In this document: positions 55,191 through 64,000 of the stretch, piece by piece
Numbering within the stretch: position 1 is the stretch's first letter
How the letters are laid out: each line of letters begins with the position of its first letter
NCBI RefSeq assembly: GCF_964199755.1
Contig: NC_133906.1
Span: 8,370,001-8,434,000 of the forward strand
Source: Larus michahellis
Taxonomy: Eukaryota; Chordata; Aves; Charadriiformes; Laridae
DNA length: 64,000 nt
Direction of reading: 5' to 3'
Notes under the pieces: model-generated
Databases searched by the model: none
What the model was told of the DNA's origin: nothing
What the model saw: only the letters and a program-made list of their open reading frames with translations
Made by a program: the position numbers and the translations under genes

Positions 55191-58100
55191 CCTGCCCACA
55201 GTTCAATTCATTACAATAACAACATTAAAATGAAGTATGCAAATACATCCTCTTCCACAACGTAGTAGCCTTCATGACATTTTCCTGATAAAACAGAAAC
55301 CAGAACCAGATCCATTTATGTGGCTTAATAGATGCATAGCAAGATAAAATATTTCATTACCAATTTGACACTGTTTATCAGTTATAAGCAATACACCGTC
55401 TCTACTGCACATCTCTGATTAGCTCTGTAAAACACAGAGCAGGAAGAAAATAAAAAGGAATTTACAAGTATTGGCTCACCAGTTTCGTGGATCCTGTGCA
55501 GCTTGTTGAATTGCTATTTATTGATTATTCTTATAATGCCTTTGTATCTAATTAAAAATTCGGGATGGATTCTGTGATAAGCAATAGGCAATGTGTGGTC
55601 TAAAAAAGGAACTACCCCGTCATAGAAATGAACTGGGAATACCAGAAGCTCCATCTGTCCTGAATAATTACACATTCACAAACTGTTTTGCATAGTACAG
55701 TATTTTGTACATTTGAAAACATTAGAATAGTGAGTAGAAATGCAGTTTATCTAGTAATTTTTATGAAATTCATGGAAACTTATTGACAGGAAGAATTTCA
55801 AGATATAAGCTAGTCCTTTCCTCCTGGTCTGAGGTGTGATTTCATAAAAGCTCTGATTTTAGGGGTTTTGCAGTCTTCCTAAATAGTATACACTAGTGCT
55901 GATTATTGTAATGGTTTAAAAATATGATGTTTGTTTTACTCCTTTGATCACCAATTATATTTTCTTCCAGACTAGTTCCATGCTTCCAAATATTTCCATA
56001 GCTCATGTTTTCTAAACCCTTTGCTTATTATACTTTCCTGCACACCCCTGTTAAAATGTTGCATTTAAAAGTGAACTCTTTTTTTTAATCAAGCAGAATG
56101 CAGCAACCGTTTGAGTGCACTTTTTCATAGAGTAGAACAGTGACTATTCCTCCCAAGTTTACACAAAACACTCAGAGTAATGCATCCCAGAAAAGGTGTT
56201 TTCTTGCAACAGTATCACTTTCTCTATCCTCGTGTGTTTGTCTACAGCCCCCAGAATTTTTTTTTTACATAACTACTGAATTTTTTTATATTGGTGCATT
56301 TGATTATTTCCTTCCTACAATCTCTATTTAAAGTAACTAATTGAATTTTTGGAATTTTCCTATTTTCCTGATCCCTAAGTGCAACATTTCCCTGATCAGT
56401 GTCATCCACTTGTGCATTACATTTTGATAATCTTATATTTCTGTATCACTTGTTGCATTGCATTAACAATCAGAAAAAATAAAGCTTATCATTCTCACTA
56501 GTCAAATCTGAGTTGAGAGAGTTCTCTACAAAACCTTCCTTGAAGTCCCTCCTAAACAATAGACACCTTTTGTTCTGTAACACGATTTTCATTTTGACCT
56601 CAAAAAAAGTGAAGAATATCTGCATTTTCTGATGTGATTCACAAGTGGTGGACTTGCTGGACTATTTCCTCACCTAATTTGTTTCTTATTTTTAATCCAC
56701 AGTGAATATAAAAGGTCAGAAACCAGATATAGAATAGCTTTTAAAGCAAAAAAGAAGAACTGACATTCATTTGAATTAAATGTATCGTGCAATACTAAAT
56801 GAGAATATGGAGGACGGAAAAGTACATCCAGTGCTAGAGCAGTGATTGCCACTTATAGTATGATATAACTCTCTTTGTGCTGTGTCCACTTTCTGCCACA
56901 TTTGCCAGTGAGTTTTACATTTGTCCCTTATATAGACCATGTGTCTAATAAATTACACACCCTTTAATAACTAGAGACATTGTAAGTATAACATGAACTC
57001 TGAACATGTCAGTAAAGCAACTGGCTTTAGTAGTCAACCGCAGCACTAGGTTTGAGGTAGGATTTTGTAAATCTTATGCTTTCTTTGTAAGGACTACTCA
57101 GGGCAGCATCCATCCAAATTTCAGGAGTTGGTGAATTTTTATTCTCTAGGCTTTTCCGTTAGTTCATCCCTTTTTTATTGGAGAATCTCACAACCATTCA
57201 GCAGATGGGGCCTTATACTGTAAGCAAAAAGGTTACACAGCAGAAATGGTAGTTTCTTAATAAATGACTGTGACACGCACAGTTAGAGCAGTGATTATGG
57301 ACATACTTCAATAATACAATAATTCCTTAAACCCATCTGAGCTTGTAAGTGTGTTTGGTCAACTATAGTAGTTTACATAACTCAGATGATATTGTGTCTT
57401 AACGTGCACTTTATTGCAAATAATCTGAACTAAACCACTGCTGTTTACACAGCATAGGTTGTAGTGAAAAAGCAAAAAATTTATACAGGTAATATATTAT
57501 TAAATGTACAGGTTATTTAATGAAGTATTCATAGGGTAGAAGGTTTAGAGTTAACTTTTCCTAACAGTCCGCTCTATTCATGGACAGTGGATTCCATTAT
57601 CTAAGTCATTTCTTATTGCTTGGTCTGTGGCTTTCGAAGAAAATTAGTCACATGTGAATATTCAGTTGGGAGAGAAACAAGCTGGCAATTCAGGATGACT
57701 CATTTCAAATAAGAGAAAAAGACCAGGATGATTTGTAATATTCCAGTTGCTTTTTTCTGCTGTTGTTGGGATTCGCTAAGTGATCAAGGACAGAATTCTG
57801 ACATCTGGCCCTTTCGGTTAATCTTATATCTCTGTAGTACATGCAAAGGAAGAGCAGAAGATAAATGTCACTTCAGCAAGTCTGTCAGATCTTATGGAGC
57901 TTACACTCAAACAATCCTTGTCCTTCTCTGCCCATAACTCAGCCCAGATCTCAAATGTTCAGCTATGGCATGACAGAAAGAGAGGTAACAGGGTTTGTAA
58001 TTACCAAGTCTCAGCCATCCTTTCTGATTCTCTTCTCTGCTCCAGTCACCAAGCAAGCACAGCCCTCGAGGACTAGGATGTGTTAGTCACTGGGAGGCAT

Positions 58101-60814
58101 GAAGCTGGAAACAAGGGTTTGTTTTGAAATGGAGTAAATGCAGATATGGAAAGTTTACTCCAGTTTCAAATGCCTTAACAGTACTCCCAGGCTCCTTCTC
58201 TTCGGTAACTGTTCAATCTCATATTCTCTAATTCCTCCTTTTTGTGTTCAGATTTCTCTGGTTTCTGCTGCCATCTAAATTTTGTGGAAGAGTTTTTTGG
58301 AAGTATAGTATAGGCCTCTTTCCAGCTTCTCAGTAATCTTTCCATTGCCTCCTTTTGGCTATATGGGCATTCAAACATTTGTACTTGCACAAATTTGTAT
58401 TTGTACATTTCAAACTTTTCTACTCAGGCTGCACATAGGTTGCTAACAAATCTATAAGCTTGGAAAAATTTTCTCATCTTTTCTTTTGGGGAAACTCTAT
58501 TGAAAATGTGTGCATGTAAGAGAGTAATTATAGGTAAAAAGAGAGTATGGGGTTGGCTGACGAATACTTGACTTAATGTAGTTCCCAGTATGCTAATAAG
58601 GCATTTAAGTAAGCGTTGAACACTCTTTGGGCTCTGCCAGCTTTAGCAAAATATTTGTAGGAGATACACCAGACTTGTGACAAGCCCTGTTGTTGCTGGC
58701 TAATTTTTTCCCCTCACACTCTAATTATTTAATACTGCCCCTAGATCAAAATCAAATCCAATTTTCTTGCGTATCTGTGGTCATAAAAACAAGAGGAGCA
58801 AGGAAATAGAAATATAAGATAACTGCAGCAAAAGAAATATGTGCACAGGACATGTTTTCCAAGTTTTTATACTCAGCAGGTATGTGAAAGCAGCTCAGCA
58901 GGCTGAGTAGCTTTCACAAGTATTTCTTCTTAGGAATCGAGTGATGACTAGAGTGACTCTCTGCTGCTTTAAAGTGCATGCTAGCTGCTAATTACTTTTT
59001 TTTTTAAAGCAAATTAAAAGGGCTGGTGTGTGTTATCATACTAAAAACTACTGATGCAACACTATGGTAGTATGCCAGGTGAGTACTACAAGCTTGAATG
59101 GCTATCCCCTGAAAAAAGAAAAGGTTTTCTTTGCATAGGAAAGTATCTTTTTGCTTTCTGTGTTTTACTCTTTGTTTCCCAGTGTGCACCTTCTTCACAT
59201 TGGCAGAACATGAGAGAGCACTTTTCATTCACAAGTGCAAGATGTGCTGAAATCAGTGGATCTGGAGCTTGTAGCATGTTAAGATTTTATTACTTTCTAT
59301 CTCTGGCCAAAAAAAAAGCTCGTTAGAGGATGGCTTAAGCAGAAAAGGAAAGAAAAAGTGGAAATAAAAGAAACTCAAATTAAGGCAGAAATAAAGTTAG
59401 TTCTGAACCTGGGCAGGATGAGACCTTAGACCACACTTGGGTACACTGCTGCCTTTTGTGCTTTGCCTGTTGCAGGGGCAGCCTGAGGTGAGATGTATTG
59501 CTCTTTTTATGATTGCTTTGAGAGCAATTCCACCATGTCATGTGTAATGGCGATTATTAGCAGCTTTGGCTTGCGCACATGCTGCTCTCTTGTCCTCTTT
59601 TGCACCTTTATTTTTGTTTTCCTGGCAAAATGAAAAAGGTCAAATGCTTTCTTGAATAGATGACTAAATATCTCCCTCAGCCAAAATGGCAGAAGATGCC
59701 ATAAGGCAAATGTGGCTACAGCTGCGAGGCTTCATTCCGTTTTTGCTCTGCTCATAAGACTGAACATGTCATTGGTGCTTAATGTCCAGTGATTCAGGAG
59801 TTGGGACTTGAATTAAGTCTCAGCCTCTTTGTTTGCACTCCAGGGTAATGCACAGCATGCTCCTCTGAACTCTAGCGTATCTCACTCTCCTTTTCAATAT
59901 AACAGCAATGCTGACCTTTTAGAAATAATATGGATGGGGATATTTCTGAAGTCAGAATTAACACAGAGGTCTGAATTTAAATCAATATATTTGCCAGAAC
60001 AATAAGATAAGGTAAAAATCAAACGTAAACTGAAAAGAAAAACTGCTTTCATTTCACTGTTCTTTTTGAAAGTAAGAAATCAAAGACAAGGCATATCATG
60101 CACGTACAAGAATATTAATATGCAATTCCTCTTTACATCCTTTCTCATATTCACTGATTTTCTTTCCACTGAGAAATAAAACAATATATATATCTAGAAG
60201 AATGTATTTTCCTGCTTAGTTAGTAGGGTTAAAATTGCTTTTTTCTATTAAGCACTGAGTACTTCCTCATTTATCATTTTAAATTCCATTACTTGTTTCC
60301 AAGGAGATAGATAGAAATATGCGGGAAAATCATCTGAAAGACTGATTTGTAAGGCTGTTCTCTTTAATGAGAATGGAATCTGCCCTGTTTTAAGGGACAT
60401 AATAAACTTGGAGCTGCTGTAGTAAGAAGCTGGGACTTCAAATTTAATTTCTGTTCAGGCCTGCTTTCTGTTTCTGGAAGCTAAAAGGGGATTGTAAAAT
60501 ATTCAATTCAGTATAAGATTATCATTTAGTGGCTCAGCTGTGCTGCTTTCTACACTGAAGCAGGATAGGAAATTCCCTTGCCCTCACAGACCTTGTAGGA
60601 GTGGCTTTCTCCTGACAGCTCTAGGTGTTTCTTGGAGGACAAGAATGGACAGTAGAAAACAACTTATTTTACTTCCTGTGAGGAGTTCTTCAGAAATACT
60701 AATGCCTGGATGGTTCCACAGGTATTTAAAAGTCTGTAATTGTTCAGTGAAGTGCCAATGCTAAGTTCTAAGCAGAGATATCTTTCTTCTTTTCTTTCTG
60801 TTAATAAAATCCTA

Positions 60815-63194
<2,380 letters not shown>

Positions 63195-64000
63195 GGAGTT
63201 TTATGGACAACCTGTTCCACCATTTGACCATTCTCCCAGTAAAAAAGCTCCTTCTTATGTTTAAAAAGAAATTCCTGTTCTTCAGTTTGTGCCCATTGCC
63301 TCCGGTCATATAACGGGATAGCACTGAGAAGATTGTCTTTGCCTTCTTTATCTCTTCCATCCCCCTGCCTTCTTTACCTCCCCCCCCACAGTACACACAT
63401 TGATAAGATCCCCCAAGCCTTCTCTTCTCTAGGCTGAACAGTCCCAGGTCCCTCAGCCTCTCCTTGCGCATCAGACGCTCCCTGCCCTTCAGCATCTTAG
63501 TGGGCCTTCACTGCACTTGCTCCAGTAATCTCATAACCCTCTGGTACTGGGGAGCCTAGCACTGGACCCAGCACTCCAGGTGTGTCTCACTAGTACTAGA
63601 CAGAGGAGAAAGATCATCTCCATTGACCTGCTGACTTCCTAATGCAGTCCAGGATCCTGTTTGCCTTTGCTTCAGGGGTACTTTACTGGCTCATGGTGAA
63701 TGCCCACCAGGATCCCCAGGTCTTTTTCTGGAAGGTGCTGGTCGGCACCCAGGACAACGTTTTCCATTGTTGAACTCCATGAGATTTGCATTGGCCCATT
63801 TCTCCAGCATGTTACAATCCCTCTGAGTGGTAGCCGAACCCTGTGATATACCAGTCACTCCTGACACTTTCGTATTATCTACGGACATGCTGAGGGTGCA
63901 CTCTGTCCCATTGTCCAAGTCATTAATGAAGATGTGAAGATGTTAAACTGTATTGGCCTAGTACAAAATTGGGGAGTACACCACTAATGACTGCTTTCCA
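63195..64000 (-). mobile_element. Degenerate CR1 LINE, continues past right edge
   Basis: On the minus strand, ORF2 pieces are recognisable from the RT catalytic region (MDNGTECTLSMSVDNTKVSG, degraded FADD block, 63918 downward) to the C-terminus ([36 protein letters not shown], to about 63200). Frames are broken several times and the catalytic AspAsp reads Asp-Asn. It is clearly older than the 13-17 kb copy. The element runs out of the window, so its 5' extent is unknown. Confidence 0.85.

Overview
The window is vertebrate, almost certainly avian, nuclear DNA. It is AT-rich with long non-coding stretches and spliced exons. It carries several CR1 LINEs whose 3' ends have the ATTCTRTG octamer tail typical of birds, and a probable solo LTR of an endogenous retrovirus. 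No bacterial operons, CRISPR arrays or phage modules are present.

The only cellular gene I can support is the 3' half of GABRG2, the GABA-A receptor gamma-2 subunit, on the minus strand. Six coding exons can be placed to the base, with canonical AG/GT borders and compatible phases: 61675-61757 (83 bp, Cys-loop), 60850-60987 (138 bp), 30681-30833 (153 bp, M1), 28458-28663 (206 bp, M2-M3), 26548-26571 (24 bp, the alternative gamma-2L microexon) and 24736-25011 (276 bp, end of the cytoplasmic loop, M4 and stop). A 3' UTR of about 1.7 kb probably ends near 23015. Exons upstream of the Cys-loop exon are not in the window. Intron 6 is about 30 kb and contains three CR1 pieces and the solo LTR.

Positions 1 to about 23000 lie downstream of GABRG2 and look intergenic. 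They hold a CR1 composite (1318-2502, + strand), a CR1 reverse transcriptase remnant cut at both ends (10378-11594, + strand) and a nearly full-length young CR1 (13036-17420, minus strand). The young copy keeps a CpG-rich 5' UTR, an intact ORF1 and an ORF2 split in two by an internal deletion. A copy of the same subfamily, differing at about 7 bases over about 400, sits in the opposite orientation at 38479-38890. A degenerate CR1 runs off the right edge (about 63195-64000).

I found no wholly new biological system. The items most worth checking are the splicing-control layout around the gamma-2L microexon, the structure of the young CR1 (split ORF2 with a TAATG overlap, altered esterase active-site block, palindromes and splice donors in the 5' UTR), and the solo LTR. 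All coordinates and translations come from reading the sequence. Family assignments rest on recalled knowledge of GABA-A receptors and CR1 elements, not on a database search.
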